Shown here piece by piece: positions 35,425-44,038 of a stretch of DNA of 64,000 nt. The translations under genes were made by a program, and so were the position numbers. How positions within the stretch are numbered: the stretch's first letter is position 1; each line of letters opens with the position of its first letter. The DNA is from Bradyrhizobium monzae (lineage in GTDB: Bacteria > Pseudomonadota > Alphaproteobacteria > Rhizobiales > Xanthobacteraceae): contig NZ_JAIRDQ010000011.1 of the NCBI RefSeq assembly GCF_021458635.1, positions 1 through 64,000 on the forward strand, written 5' to 3'. Below the pieces are notes generated by a model. The model made no database searches. It was not told where the DNA came from and worked only from the letters and a program-made list of their open reading frames with translations.

Positions 35425-35667
35425 ATGAATGAGCGACCTATCATTTTTCTTCGACGGCCAGAAGTCCTGCGGCGTACCGGTCTCGGGAAGACGACCATCA
35501 GGCAAATGATGCTGGCGCGAACCTTTCCAAGATCGGTCCAGCTATCAGAGAAGTGCGTCGGCTGGCGCGAGGATCTGGTGGACGATTGGCTGAGAGCAAA
35601 AGATGAGGGGCGGGCGATCACCTTTGATCATCCCGAGCTAAAGCCGCAGAAGCGCGTGCGCTCATGA
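35425..35667 (+). CDS. AlpA-family DNA-binding regulator / excisionase-like
   Basis: An 80-residue MerR-like HTH protein. The signature is IIFLRRPEVLRRTGLGKTTIRQMMLARTFPRSVQLSEKCVGWREDLVDDWL (residues 6-56), the classic AlpA order: rule-like helix, GLGKTTI turn, FP(R/K)x, and GWxxxxVDxWL. In P4-like elements this family activates int or acts as a directionality factor. Its place after int fits a switch between integration and excision. Confidence 0.85.
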   Translation: MNERPIIFLRRPEVLRRTGLGKTTIRQMMLARTFPRSVQLSEKCVGWREDLVDDWLRAKDEGRAITFDHPELKPQKRVRS

Positions 35668-35715
35668 TCGCCGGCTTGGCCGGTTGATCCACGACAAAGA
35701 AAAATGCCAGCTTGA

Positions 35716-36915
35716 ATGGAGAGGGGCGCATCGACCACCGAGATGCGCCCCAATCACTTGCGATGGCCGCTCCGCCAAGAGCGCTATCGCCGAAGACAGC
35801 ATGAAAGGGATGCTGCCGTGTCCAAAGCTTGCCATAGAGCGCCCCCAGCCGCCAACCGTGCCGACGATCACCAGCCGACGCGCCGCGCTGGCCGTCAGAG
35901 ACGGGCGTCCAAGCCCCTCGCGGGGCCAGATACCCCCGAAGATGCCCCCTTCACCGCCACATCCCTCGACGGCCTCGGCAAGCCGCTGCAAGCGATCCCC
36001 TATTGCGATGTGATATCCGGCTGGATCAGAGAACCGCTCGTCACCGATGCTGCGGCTTACCTCCAGCGCGAATGTCGCGGCAAGCTCGATGCAAAAGAGC
36101 GCAAGCCGCGCTTCCGGCGATCCGGCCGGCCAGCGCTGGAATATCGCCAGCGCTTGACCTTGAGGCAGCCGACCCGAGCCGCGCTCGAATATCTCGGGCA
36201 GCATGACTTCATGCTCAACTACAGCGAATTCGCTCTGGACCGCTTCTATGGCACGGCGAATGAGCTTCGCGACGCGCTGCAATTCATCATCGCCCATGCG
36301 CTTGTCACGAACCGCGGCGACCAGATGGTGAGCGTCTGCTTCGGCCGGAAGGGCTTCACAGTCTACAGCGGCCAGCGCGGCGCACCGAACTTGAGCGTCA
36401 CTTACGCCGATAAGGCATCCAAGGTCGCGAAATCGGCAATCCCGCCGCTTCACGATGAGCGACGCACCAATGGCGCGAGAGCGCACCGGCGCAAGCAGCT
36501 AGGCGTCATGCCGGACCAGAGCGACTTCTGGGAAGAAAACCAGTGCTTTTGCTACATAGCCGATACCGAAGGTCTCGGCCGCGCATATAATAACGCGATG
36601 GATGGCGACATTTCCCTCCCAAGGAAGTCGCGGAGAAAGCCAAAGCTCATGCGCATCGGCAGCACGATCATCAATAGAGACCTGCGGATGGGGCATCAGC
36701 TCATTCGCACACTCGGATTGTTCCGACCAGAGCAGCTATCGATGAGCAAAGAGGCAGAAGCAGCCGGCTGCAAGATGGAAGAGCTGCCAGGATATTGGAG
36801 CATCATGTCTGTCATCAGCATCCAGAACCTCTATGACAGACTCAATCCAATCATCCGAATAGATCGCTTCATCGGCAACATTGATGTGAATGCTAATTTC
36901 AATCTGGCTTGCTAG
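35716..36915 (+). CDS. Unknown protein, possibly replication-associated
   Basis: Up to 399 residues; the N-terminal 75 are arginine-rich and low in complexity, and a later GTG at 35818 could be the real start. The middle (YSEFALDRFYGTANELRDALQ, FTVYSGQRGAPNLSVTYADK, ARAHRRKQLGVM) faintly recalls unnamed proteins of alphaproteobacterial plasmids and prophages that have Rep-like layout. I cannot name a domain with confidence. Position after AlpA and before the packaging genes is where satellites carry replication genes. Confidence 0.5.
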   Translation: MERGASTTEMRPNHLRWPLRQERYRRRQHERDAAVSKACHRAPPAANRADDHQPTRRAGRQRRASKPLAGPDTPEDAPFTATSLDGLGKPLQAIPYCDVISGWIREPLVTDAAAYLQRECRGKLDAKERKPRFRRSGRPALEYRQRLTLRQPTRAALEYLGQHDFMLNYSEFALDRFYGTANELRDALQFIIAHALVTNRGDQMVSVCFGRKGFTVYSGQRGAPNLSVTYADKASKVAKSAIPPLHDERRTNGARAHRRKQLGVMPDQSDFWEENQCFCYIADTEGLGRAYNNAMDGDISLPRKSRRKPKLMRIGSTIINRDLRMGHQLIRTLGLFRPEQLSMSKEAEAAGCKMEELPGYWSIMSVISIQNLYDRLNPIIRIDRFIGNIDVNANFNLAC

Positions 36916-37372
36916 ATCAGATCAGATCAAAGCCACGATGACATTGTCTCCTTGGTCCCTTAGTCGCTTGGCACCTTGACCAGCGAAAAGCCGACTCGAT
37001 CCTGCATCACCCTCATGATGCCGGCCGCATTGCCGCTGATCGCACGATGAATTTCGAACTAAGAAAAATGTCGAAGAGAGCTAAGATCAACGAAGCGGCC
37101 CTCGCATCAAAGCCGTGCAGCAGGAGAAAAGGCTCTCTCTGCCTAGCCCATGTCCATAACGAAAAGCCCCGATTTTGACGGGGGAGCGGACAAATCGAAG
37201 CGACTGAAAAAGAAGCGATTTGCTCGATTGAGGTAACTATGGCGGAGATCAGTTCCGCTTAAGCACTTCGAAGAGATGGCCTTTTGTAAGCGGGTTGCAT
37301 CGAAGCATCCGCGCGACTTAGCCATAGACCCATGCCGCTGGCCCATGTCCAAGCAGAGCGGGTGAGGTTCGA
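36916..37372. other. Gene-poor gap inside the element (457 bases)
   Basis: No convincing gene on either strand; the only open frames are antisense to the following gene or lack start signals. It opens with a short tandem of GATCA units (36917-36931). It could hold a promoter for the packaging cluster or an origin, but I see no clear signal. Confidence 0.5.
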
Positions 37373-37843
37373 ATGGCAAAGAGAGTAAGAGCAACTCACG
37401 AGGCACGCACGAGCAACGCTGATGGCCGACACTCGTCCCGCATCAGCACGGGACGCGATCTTCTGCCGAATGAAGATGGACGATCGCGTTGGGCTCGCTT
37501 GCTCAAGGCGACCTATCGAGCGCTGATCGCGCATTGCGGCGGTGACGATGCCGTGACCGACCCGCAGCGCATCGCATGCCGGCGCATCGGCGCACTGGAG
37601 GCTGAGCTTGTCCATATCGAAGATCGACTTGCGCGATTGCGCCGCGCGCGGAAGGAACCCCCGCAATCACTCTTGCAGACCTATGCCTCGCTGACAGCCC
37701 AGCAGCTTCGATTGAGCAGAGAGATCGGATGGCTTCGTCATGCGAAGGCGCTCAACGATGAGCCGCAAGACCTTCATAGCTATCTGGCGCGAAGAACCAA
37801 TGGCCATCGGGGCATCATCCTCGAGCATGAGGAGGCAGATTGA
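37373..37843 (+). CDS. Unknown packaging-cluster protein (terminase-small-position)
   Basis: 156 residues, with a central predicted coiled coil (RIGALEAELVHIEDRLARLRRARKEPP, then SLTAQQLRLSREIGWLRHAK, about residues 68-125). It lies two genes before the large terminase, where small terminase genes usually sit, but I do not recognise the HTH of that family. Its stop overlaps the start of the next gene (TGATG), so they are coupled. Confidence 0.55.
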   Translation: MAKRVRATHEARTSNADGRHSSRISTGRDLLPNEDGRSRWARLLKATYRALIAHCGGDDAVTDPQRIACRRIGALEAELVHIEDRLARLRRARKEPPQSLLQTYASLTAQQLRLSREIGWLRHAKALNDEPQDLHSYLARRTNGHRGIILEHEEAD

Positions 37844-38244
37844 TGGGCGCCAAGATCATTCATCGCATCAGGTCGCATTATCCGCACTACCTCACTCAAG
37901 CGTTCCTGCGGCGGCTGCGCAGGGACTTCACCGAGCATCGTGTCAACGCGAAGGACCGCGGCATCGGCTTTGAGCTGACTTTCCCCCAATGGCTGGAAAT
38001 CTGGATCGCCAGCGGCAGGGTACGGCGGCGGGGATGCCGGCGCGGGCAATATGTGATGGCGAGGCATGGGGATCGCGGCCCCTATGCCGTCGGGAATGTG
38101 AAGATCATCCTTGCCAGCGAGAACATCGCGGAGGCATCGCGAGGCCGAATTCCATCTGAAGCGACACGCGCCCTGATATCGCTCGCTGTAACGCTGAGCT
38201 GGAATGCCCGTCGAGCTGAGCGGCAGGCGGAGGTCCAGCTATGA
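37843..38244 (+). CDS. Unknown phage-type protein, HNH-like region without obvious catalytic residues
   Basis: 133 residues, basic. The segment YVMARHGDRGPYAVGNVKIILASENIAEASRGR (about residues 66-98) resembles a part seen in phage HNH or NUMOD-associated proteins, where GPY..xNV.I precedes N-E-N residues, but a catalytic HNH set is not evident. The ATG at 37843 has AGGAGG. It overlaps both neighbours (TGATG upstream, ATGA downstream), so the three genes form one translational unit with the large terminase. Confidence 0.5.
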   Translation: MGAKIIHRIRSHYPHYLTQAFLRRLRRDFTEHRVNAKDRGIGFELTFPQWLEIWIASGRVRRRGCRRGQYVMARHGDRGPYAVGNVKIILASENIAEASRGRIPSEATRALISLAVTLSWNARRAERQAEVQL

Positions 38245-39794
38245 AGCGCTTCCGAGCCAGAGAGGGTCAGGCGGCCGTTCCAGCGAGGCGAGGGCGCCTC
38301 TCCATCCTTGATGCCATTCGGGATGCTCGGCTCTTCTGGCCATGGTTCGTCAAGCGGCCGGAGAGCTGGGCAGCTTGGATGGCCTTCCTAGCCGCGCTCT
38401 TTGCGCTGGAAATGACGCCGGCGCAATTTCAGTTCTATCGGAAGTGTACGGGGCGCAAGAAGCCACCGACCTCGGCCGCGCGGCATAGTTACCTGATATG
38501 TGGAAGAAGGGCGGGCAAATCCTTCATCCTGGCGCTTGTCGCGACTTTCCTTGCTTGCTTCTTTGACTATCGGCCGTATCTCGCCCCCGGCGAGCGCGGC
38601 ACGATCATGATCGTCGCTTCGGACCGCCGGCAGGCGCGCACGATCCTGAGGTATATCCGCGCGCTCTTGAAGCAGGTTCCGTTACTCGCCCGCATGATTG
38701 AGCGCGAGACGGCGGAGGGCTTCGATCTCGACAATCGGGTGACGATCGAAATATCGACGGCGTCCATGAAATCGGTACGCGGCTATACCGTCGTTGCCGC
38801 GCTGCTCGATGAGGCGGCATTCTTCACGACTGATGAGGGCTCTGCTTCGCCGGATGCCGAGATCGTCAAGGCCATCAAGCCTGCGATGTCCACGATCCCG
38901 AATGCGATGCTGCTTGTCGCCAGCTCGCCCTATGCCAAGCGAGGCATTCTTTACGAGGCCTATCGCAATCACTTCGGCAAGGACGGCGATCCGACGCTCG
39001 TCTGGCAAGCCGATACCCGCACGATGAACCCGAGCGTGCCGCAATCGGAGATCGACGAGGCTTACGCTGCCGACCCGGCGACTGCATCTGCGGAATTCGG
39101 CGCGCAATTTCGCAATGACATCGAGAGCTATATCTCGTTGGATGCCGTGCTCGCTTGCGTATCCGATGGCATTTATGAGCGGCCGGCGGAGAGAGGCATC
39201 ACCTATTCGGCGTTCTTAGACCCGTCCGGCGGCTCGGGGCAGGACAGCTATACGCTGGCAATCGGTCACCTCGACGCAAAGACCGGCATGGCGATTGTCG
39301 ATTGCATCCGCGAAGCCAAGCCGCCTTTCAGCCCCGAGGAGACAACTGCGACCTTTGCGGCGACGCTCAAGAGCTATCGCATCCGCAAAGCGCTCGGGGA
39401 CCGCTTTGCCGGAGAATTCGTGCGCGAGCAGCTTCGCAAGCATGGCGTTAGCTACGATCCAAGCGCCAAAGCCAAGAGCGACCTTTATCGGGACGTGCTG
39501 CCGCTGATCAATAGCCGCAAGATCGACTTCCTCGATCACAAGCGGATGGTGCAGCAATTCGTCGGGCTGGAAATGCGGACATCGCGCGCCGGCAAGCCGT
39601 CTATCGATCACGCTCCAAATCAGCACGATGACATCAGCAATGCTGTCGCCGGCCTGATCGCGAACATCGGCGGCAAGCGATACCGCTATGACAGCTCTCT
39701 CGCTTGGGTGGGCGGCGACGATCTCAATGAGAACGCGACTTTCCGAGCCGGGCGGATCACCCGGTATCTCTTCTCAGGAGGACTAATCAGATGA
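38241..39794 (+). CDS. terL: Phage terminase large subunit
   Basis: A 517-residue packaging ATPase/nuclease. The ATPase domain has a Walker A-like LICGRRAGKSF (about residues 85-95), a Walker B with catalytic Glu in VVAALLDEAAFF (about 190-200) and the coupling motif region LLVASSPYAKRG. The RNase H-like nuclease begins at SAFLDPSGGSGQDSYTLAIG (first Asp about 320), and the distal acidic site lies near DHAPNQHDDISNAVAG. It drives DNA into preformed heads; the element has no head genes, so it would need a helper phage or is a relic. Confidence 0.92.
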   Translation: MKRFRAREGQAAVPARRGRLSILDAIRDARLFWPWFVKRPESWAAWMAFLAALFALEMTPAQFQFYRKCTGRKKPPTSAARHSYLICGRRAGKSFILALVATFLACFFDYRPYLAPGERGTIMIVASDRRQARTILRYIRALLKQVPLLARMIERETAEGFDLDNRVTIEISTASMKSVRGYTVVAALLDEAAFFTTDEGSASPDAEIVKAIKPAMSTIPNAMLLVASSPYAKRGILYEAYRNHFGKDGDPTLVWQADTRTMNPSVPQSEIDEAYAADPATASAEFGAQFRNDIESYISLDAVLACVSDGIYERPAERGITYSAFLDPSGGSGQDSYTLAIGHLDAKTGMAIVDCIREAKPPFSPEETTATFAATLKSYRIRKALGDRFAGEFVREQLRKHGVSYDPSAKAKSDLYRDVLPLINSRKIDFLDHKRMVQQFVGLEMRTSRAGKPSIDHAPNQHDDISNAVAGLIANIGGKRYRYDSSLAWVGGDDLNENATFRAGRITRYLFSGGLIR

Positions 39795-40150
39795 AGAGCG
39801 ATGTTTTCGACAAAGACGGCAAGCTGATCACGCTGGCCGGCAATGTGATCCCGGATGGTGCAAAGATCCGGGTACCGCACATGATCATGGATGCGGCTCC
39901 GCCGGCCATGCTTCACCGGCCAGGATCGCTGCCGCTGGCGGACGCGGACACGGATGCTCGGCAGACGGCCTATGACGATCGCAAGCGGAGCTTGTCAGAC
40001 CGGTGGAAGCAGCCGGCGCCTGCTCAGCTCCCCGCCGATGCCAGACCGGGCCAGACGACGCCGCCAGCACCCGTCGCGGCCGCCTCTGACGCCGCTGCTC
40101 AATATGCCGGCCGCTGCGCGGCTCTCGAACGTGCCTATAAGGGGGCCTGA
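39791..40150 (+). CDS. Unknown protein downstream of terL
   Basis: 119 residues, coupled to terL by an ATGA overlap. The N-terminal half is ordered-looking (DVFDKDGKLITLAGNVIPDGAKIRVPHMIMDA); the rest is rich in Ala, Pro and Gln and probably flexible. No family recognised. In full prophages a portal gene is expected here, and this is far too small. Confidence 0.55.
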   Translation: MKSDVFDKDGKLITLAGNVIPDGAKIRVPHMIMDAAPPAMLHRPGSLPLADADTDARQTAYDDRKRSLSDRWKQPAPAQLPADARPGQTTPPAPVAAASDAAAQYAGRCAALERAYKGA

Positions 40151-40151
40151 C

Positions 40152-41000
40152 ATGCTGGCATTGCCAACCCTGGCCCAGGTGAAGCTGGATCGGCTCGATA
40201 GCCGCGCCATGGAGCTGCATGATGCGGTCGCCTCCCTAGCCCGTCGAGCTTCCGAACTCTCCAGAGCGCGAAGCACGGCACCGGCCATGGAGCTGGCCGG
40301 AATGGATCGAGAGCTCGCGCGTCTACAGGACAAGCTGCCCGATCTGCAAGAGAAGCACCGCAATCTCGCTAACCTCGGCACCAACATCAAGCATTGGGTC
40401 TCAGCCGCGACCGGGACCTACGAGATGGCCAAGCTGAGTCGAGCGATGCCGGCCGATGTGAAGACGACTCGGACGCCGGCCCAAGCAGTGTCGAATGTGA
40501 GAGCGCAGATCAGAGTGCTCGCTGCTGAGCGGGTGCGCGTCTTGCAATCGGGCCTGCCCCCGGCCGATCTGAAGGAGCAAGCATCCGCATTCGTTGCGGC
40601 TCAGCGCGAGCGCGGCCGGCCGAAGCTCGCCTTCGGCCATGGTCAGGTCTTCCAAGCGAGTTTCGACGCCCATGTTGATGGAGCTTGGACTCCCAAGCTG
40701 GACATCAGCGCCGCGCTTGCTTGGCTGGACCCCATCGCCTTCGAGAAGCGACTGCATGAAACCATAGACATGCTGCCGCAGCCGACGCTGGCGATGTCGT
40801 CGCTAGACCGAGCCGCCAAGCTGCTCGCGCTGGAGGCGGAGCTGCTGAAGTACGAACGCGAAGAGGAAGCGCTGATCGAACTCAGCGAAGAGCAAGGGGC
40901 GGCCGTACATCGCAGATTGGATGCCGATCCCCGCGCAGTCCTCGGCATCGAGCCGGCGGGATCGAAGAAGTCGAAGCCTGAGCGGATCAGAGCGGCTTAA
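40152..41000 (+). CDS. Unknown helical protein of the packaging cluster
   Basis: 282 residues starting two bases after the previous stop. Largely helical with coiled-coil potential (DSRAMELHDAVASLARRASELSRAR; MELAGMDRELARLQDKLPDLQEKHRNL, residues about 18-80; and LALEAELLKYEREEEALIELSEEQ near 230). No enzyme motif seen. It could be structural, a scaffold, or an interference factor. It is the last gene of the cluster; a 592-base gap follows. Confidence 0.55.
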   Translation: MLALPTLAQVKLDRLDSRAMELHDAVASLARRASELSRARSTAPAMELAGMDRELARLQDKLPDLQEKHRNLANLGTNIKHWVSAATGTYEMAKLSRAMPADVKTTRTPAQAVSNVRAQIRVLAAERVRVLQSGLPPADLKEQASAFVAAQRERGRPKLAFGHGQVFQASFDAHVDGAWTPKLDISAALAWLDPIAFEKRLHETIDMLPQPTLAMSSLDRAAKLLALEAELLKYEREEEALIELSEEQGAAVHRRLDADPRAVLGIEPAGSKKSKPERIRAA

Positions 41001-41147
41001 GAGTCACCCTCCCAATCCACGATCCATGGGAGGGACCTTCCGGTCGCTTTGAGAGCTTTCACGGCCGGACCGTCCAGTACGCAGGTGATGGTAACAACAG
41101 CGTACAGCCTGCGGCCATGCCTCCTTTTGGTGGCGCGGCAGGCAAGT

Positions 41148-41185
41148 GAGCCGCCGCTCCCCTGCCCGGTGTCCAGCGGCGGCTC
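41148..41185. other. Large perfect inverted repeat (terminator or origin-like hairpin)
   Basis: GAGCCGCCGCT and AGCGGCGGCTC, 11 bp each and fully complementary, flank a 16-base loop. There is no T-tract on either side, so an ordinary Rho-independent terminator is unlikely; a replication-origin hairpin or an RNA element are other options. Confidence 0.5.
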
Positions 41186-41359
41186 GCTTAGTGCTAGATA
41201 GACCCTGGGTGACTTCGAAGAGGCCGGCGGGGATGTTCGCTTCGCTGCGAGCACATCGAGCACAAGTTAGCACCATTCAGCACATCAGAACGTCGAGTAC
41301 AGTGGGGCGCCTTCTAAGGTCCTGACACCGCTTCGCTTTTTCGCGAACTCTCGATCTAT

Positions 41360-41389
41360 TTGACAAAACTCAATAGCATGAGTTACGCT
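41360..41389 (+). promoter_or_regulatory. Promoter-like block with internal operator palindrome
   Basis: A perfect TTGACA (41360-41365) is followed after 18 bases by TACGCT. Between them AACTCA and TGAGTT form a perfect 6-bp inverted repeat around 6 bases (41367-41384). A repressor bound there would block the promoter of the gene starting at 41593. Confidence 0.45.
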
Positions 41390-41592
41390 AGTTCGTGTGA
41401 ATTCGGGTACATGAAGTGCAATCAAATGCAACTCGCTCGCTGTAAGTAAATATCTAAGTCATTGATATTGTTGATGTTTGCCGTAGAGTCCCTTCCAAGC
41501 ATCGGGGTCCAAACTCGCTGCCGAGGGAACCTCAAAAAGGGGCCGGTCTCCACCCCGGTCCCGCTCCCTCCTCAACAAGGAAAGTCTTTCGA

Positions 41593-42225
41593 ATGGCCGT
41601 CCCGCCCACAGTTGCCGCAGGCAAGGCGATCGTCGCGAAGCAGCTTGCCCAGCGCGAAGCATTGTGGTCGGGGGCGGACCCGTGGCTCTGGCATCGCAAA
41701 GCCAACAAGGGCTTTGCGACGATCCCGAAGACGATGCCCCTCATCCTTCAGATCATGGATGACCTGAGCAACGGAAAGCCGCTCTCTTCGACTTATCTCG
41801 CCCTGTGGTGCGACACGTGGGACAACTCGATGGTCAACCTGTCGAAGCCCCAGGAGATGGCTCATGCTGCTGGGTTCACCGGGCAGCGCGCCGTCTACAC
41901 ATGGCGGACTCGAATGCTTCTGCTCAAAGAGCTTTTGTTCATTGACATCAAACCCGGCAAGTCGGGCGACATCAGCCACGTCCTGATTTGGAATCCGCAC
42001 CTCATCATTCGCATGCATCAGCAAAAGAAGACGCCAGGACTCACAGAAGCGGCATTCAACGCTTTGCTAGAGCGAGCACTGGATATCGGCGCCAAGGATA
42101 TTGTGGAGCCCTTTCCAGTAGTTGCCGCTGCACCCCCACCGCCGACACCACCGACGAACGCAGCAAGCGCTGAAATGCCGACTACTGTCGCAGCAGTCTC
42201 CGATGCAGATAAAGCGCCAAGCTAG
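41593..42225 (+). CDS. Unknown element protein
   Basis: 210 residues: a globular N-terminal part (about 1-165, with WLWHRKANKGFATIPKTMPLILQIMDDLS and RMLLLKELLFIDIKPGKSGDISHVLIWNP) and a Pro/Ala-rich tail. The order of helices ending in a beta-hairpin is compatible with a winged-helix DNA-binding protein, for example a replication or partition factor, but I do not recognise a family. It is preceded by the promoter/operator-like block, so its expression is probably controlled. Confidence 0.6.
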   Translation: MAVPPTVAAGKAIVAKQLAQREALWSGADPWLWHRKANKGFATIPKTMPLILQIMDDLSNGKPLSSTYLALWCDTWDNSMVNLSKPQEMAHAAGFTGQRAVYTWRTRMLLLKELLFIDIKPGKSGDISHVLIWNPHLIIRMHQQKKTPGLTEAAFNALLERALDIGAKDIVEPFPVVAAAPPPPTPPTNAASAEMPTTVAAVSDADKAPS

Positions 42226-42295
42226 GGGCTTTGCGATGGCCCGCAACAAGACCTAGCGGCTCGACTCTTTGTTCCTGTTATGTTCTATTCTCGCC

Positions 42296-42703
42296 ATGGG
42301 CAAAGAGCGGATGGCGAGCTGGCGGATGTACTCAAGGAAGCAGATCGACAAATTAGCCGGCATCGCTGACCAGCAGAGGAGGCCGTCGCCGCCCGAGCCA
42401 GCGCCGGCCGACCAAATCCCCGATGCTCTATGGCAATCCCTGCTGGACGATCCGCGCGCAGCCGGCAAGCCCAAGCAGCCAATCCAGCAATGCCGCCTCG
42501 CCGATATCCATCACCACATGCTGCGCGTCGAGTGCTCGCGCTGCTCTCGCATTGTCGAGATGCAGAAGGCCGAAGCCATCCGCTATTTCGGAGCCGACGC
42601 GATCTGGAAGAATGTCGGCCAGCGCTTACTCGACCAGACCTGCACCAATCGGACCGGTCGCCACGAGGAGGATGGTTGCTGGCCCGATTGGGCTAAGGAG
42701 TAA
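42296..42703 (+). CDS. Unknown protein with CxxC-type metal-binding motif
   Basis: About 135 residues. The start is uncertain: ATG 42296 is preferred, ATG 42269 is nine codons upstream. The C-terminal half carries VECSRCSRIVEMQKAEAIRYFGADAIW and later two cysteines (DQTCTN, EDGCWPDW), a spacing that could bind one zinc. No family recognised. Its end overlaps the convergent HEPN gene by 11 bases. Confidence 0.55.
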   Translation: MGKERMASWRMYSRKQIDKLAGIADQQRRPSPPEPAPADQIPDALWQSLLDDPRAAGKPKQPIQQCRLADIHHHMLRVECSRCSRIVEMQKAEAIRYFGADAIWKNVGQRLLDQTCTNRTGRHEEDGCWPDWAKE

Positions 42704-43256
42704 CAACCCTAAACCAATCGCGCATGGTCTGCTTGATCCTCTCCAGCTCTTCGCCTGAGATAGTACTCATATGGCAGATCGTATTTCGCAAATGAACTAA
42801 AAGACGTGCTTCTTGAATGAGCCCTTTATCACGGACCGCTTCGTCAAAACCTTCCTTCCAATTGACGTCAATCACGCGCAGCAGTTGCGGCAAGGTCATG
42901 AGCGAGGACTTGTCACGAGAGCCGAGCGCCATCCAGCTTTTTACTTCCTCGGTCTCTTCTAGCTTCGTGACCTCTGTCTGGACATCTGGCGGTACCTTGT
43001 CCCACCAGTTCTGGTGTTCTTTGGAGAGAACCTCCACGATGATTTCCCGGAGATAGCTTTCGAATACAAAGAAGAGCTTGTATCCGATCGCCGCATCGAT
43101 GGCGCGCCTGACTTTGTCTGGGACCATCTCTGCAAGATCGTATTCGTTCGATAAAAGCAGGGTCTCTTTCGGGACGACATCCTCAATCCGAGCGACGGTC
43201 TTCTCGGCTGCTTGCCCAAGCATAATGAAGAGCGCGGCTCTTGCGTCATTGCTCAT
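42693..43256 (-). CDS. Swt1-like HEPN domain protein (candidate RNase/toxin)
   Basis: 187 residues, mostly helical. The C-terminal region (about 120-180) ends with RNTICH at residues 157-162, the Rx4-6H motif that forms the RNase site in HEPN proteins; the surrounding LIQEARLLVHLRNTICHMSTISGEELERI matches the Swt1-type HEPN pattern as I know it. HEPN proteins are common toxins and antiviral RNases. The start overlaps the DUF5343 gene stop by four bases (ATGA), so the two are made together. Lower GC and unlike codon use compared with the flanking chromosome support transfer. Activity is inferred. Confidence 0.72.
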   Translation of the reverse strand: MSNDARAALFIMLGQAAEKTVARIEDVVPKETLLLSNEYDLAEMVPDKVRRAIDAAIGYKLFFVFESYLREIIVEVLSKEHQNWWDKVPPDVQTEVTKLEETEEVKSWMALGSRDKSSLMTLPQLLRVIDVNWKEGFDEAVRDKGLIQEARLLVHLRNTICHMSTISGEELERIKQTMRDWFRVVTP

Positions 43257-43879
43257 ACAAAAGTCTTCCGGATGGCGTTGAAAATATTTAGATACGTTTC
43301 TTCCGTGCCATTCGAGGGAAGCTGCACCTGGATTACATATTGAAATTCGGTGCGCAGGCCCTTCGGCGCCGCCCTGCGGCTTCCATTGTCTTGGCTCTCT
43401 TCTTCGGCAGGCACGTCGTCTTGCTCCTTCTCCTTTTCGATTGCCTTTGTGGCACTCCCACCTTCGAAGTCGCCTTGATTGACTAAGGAAGAAAATGTTG
43501 CCGAAATACGAGCGGTCATATCGTCGTCGCTGCCAGCGACCTGCGCGACAAGACTCTTGAGCTTGTCGCCAGAGAGCTTATTGGCTTTCTCGTCCGCATT
43601 AAAAAGCGGCGCATAGGCAATCTTTATCCCATCGGCAATTGCGGCTTTCGATTTGTCACCTTTTAGCAGGGTATAGTGGGTTGTTGGCGTATTGGACTGA
43701 TCGAGAAACCCGAGATTGCGCATCAGCGGGATTAGTTGCCGATCATTGGTGCTTGCGAGCCCGATCGTGGTCTTCAAAAAGTCATGCGTGAATTTCGGTG
43801 GTACCTTTGCTGAGGCAATTTTCGTGAAAAGTGTGGAGACGTTCTTATTGCTTGCGAGATAAGGCAGGGAGGCTGGCAT
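43253..43879 (-). CDS. DUF5343 family protein, partner of the HEPN gene
   Basis: 208 residues. The N-terminal 90 residues match DUF5343 in style (SLPYLASNKNVSTLFTKIASAKVPPKFTHDFLKTTIGLAS...LIPLMRNLGFLDQSNTPTTHY), a winged-helix-like domain. A charged linker (KEKEQDDVPAEEESQDNGSRR, about 150-175) and a short C-terminal segment follow. Start at ATG 43879 with AGAGGAAA. Upstream partner of the HEPN protein in a two-gene operon; it could be the sensor or antitoxin. Function of the family is not established. Confidence 0.7.
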   Translation of the reverse strand: MPASLPYLASNKNVSTLFTKIASAKVPPKFTHDFLKTTIGLASTNDRQLIPLMRNLGFLDQSNTPTTHYTLLKGDKSKAAIADGIKIAYAPLFNADEKANKLSGDKLKSLVAQVAGSDDDMTARISATFSSLVNQGDFEGGSATKAIEKEKEQDDVPAEEESQDNGSRRAAPKGLRTEFQYVIQVQLPSNGTEETYLNIFNAIRKTFV

Positions 43880-44038
43880 GGAGTTTCCTCTAATGATTTG
43901 GTGGAACTTACCATGCCTGCTCTCTCCATATTCAAAAGCGTGCAATTATTCCCACGTCGCCCACAGGGTTGTGCGTCTCAAAAGGAGTCAATTTCGGGAT
44001 AGGTCAGGCGCGAGGCGTCAAGGGAGTACCCGACGGCC

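Larger units (their letters stand above)
41001..41592. other. Gene-poor gap with hairpin and promoter-like sequence (592 bases)
   Basis: No supported gene on either strand. Contents are the perfect 11-bp inverted repeat at 41148-41185 and a promoter/operator-like block at 41360-41389. It separates the packaging cluster from the second plus-strand gene group and could hold the element's origin. Confidence 0.6.

Noticed and set aside
37143..37666. Minus-strand frames opposite the start of the packaging cluster
   Set aside because: They are antisense to a gene that fits the plus-strand operon with overlapping starts and stops; no recognisable protein.
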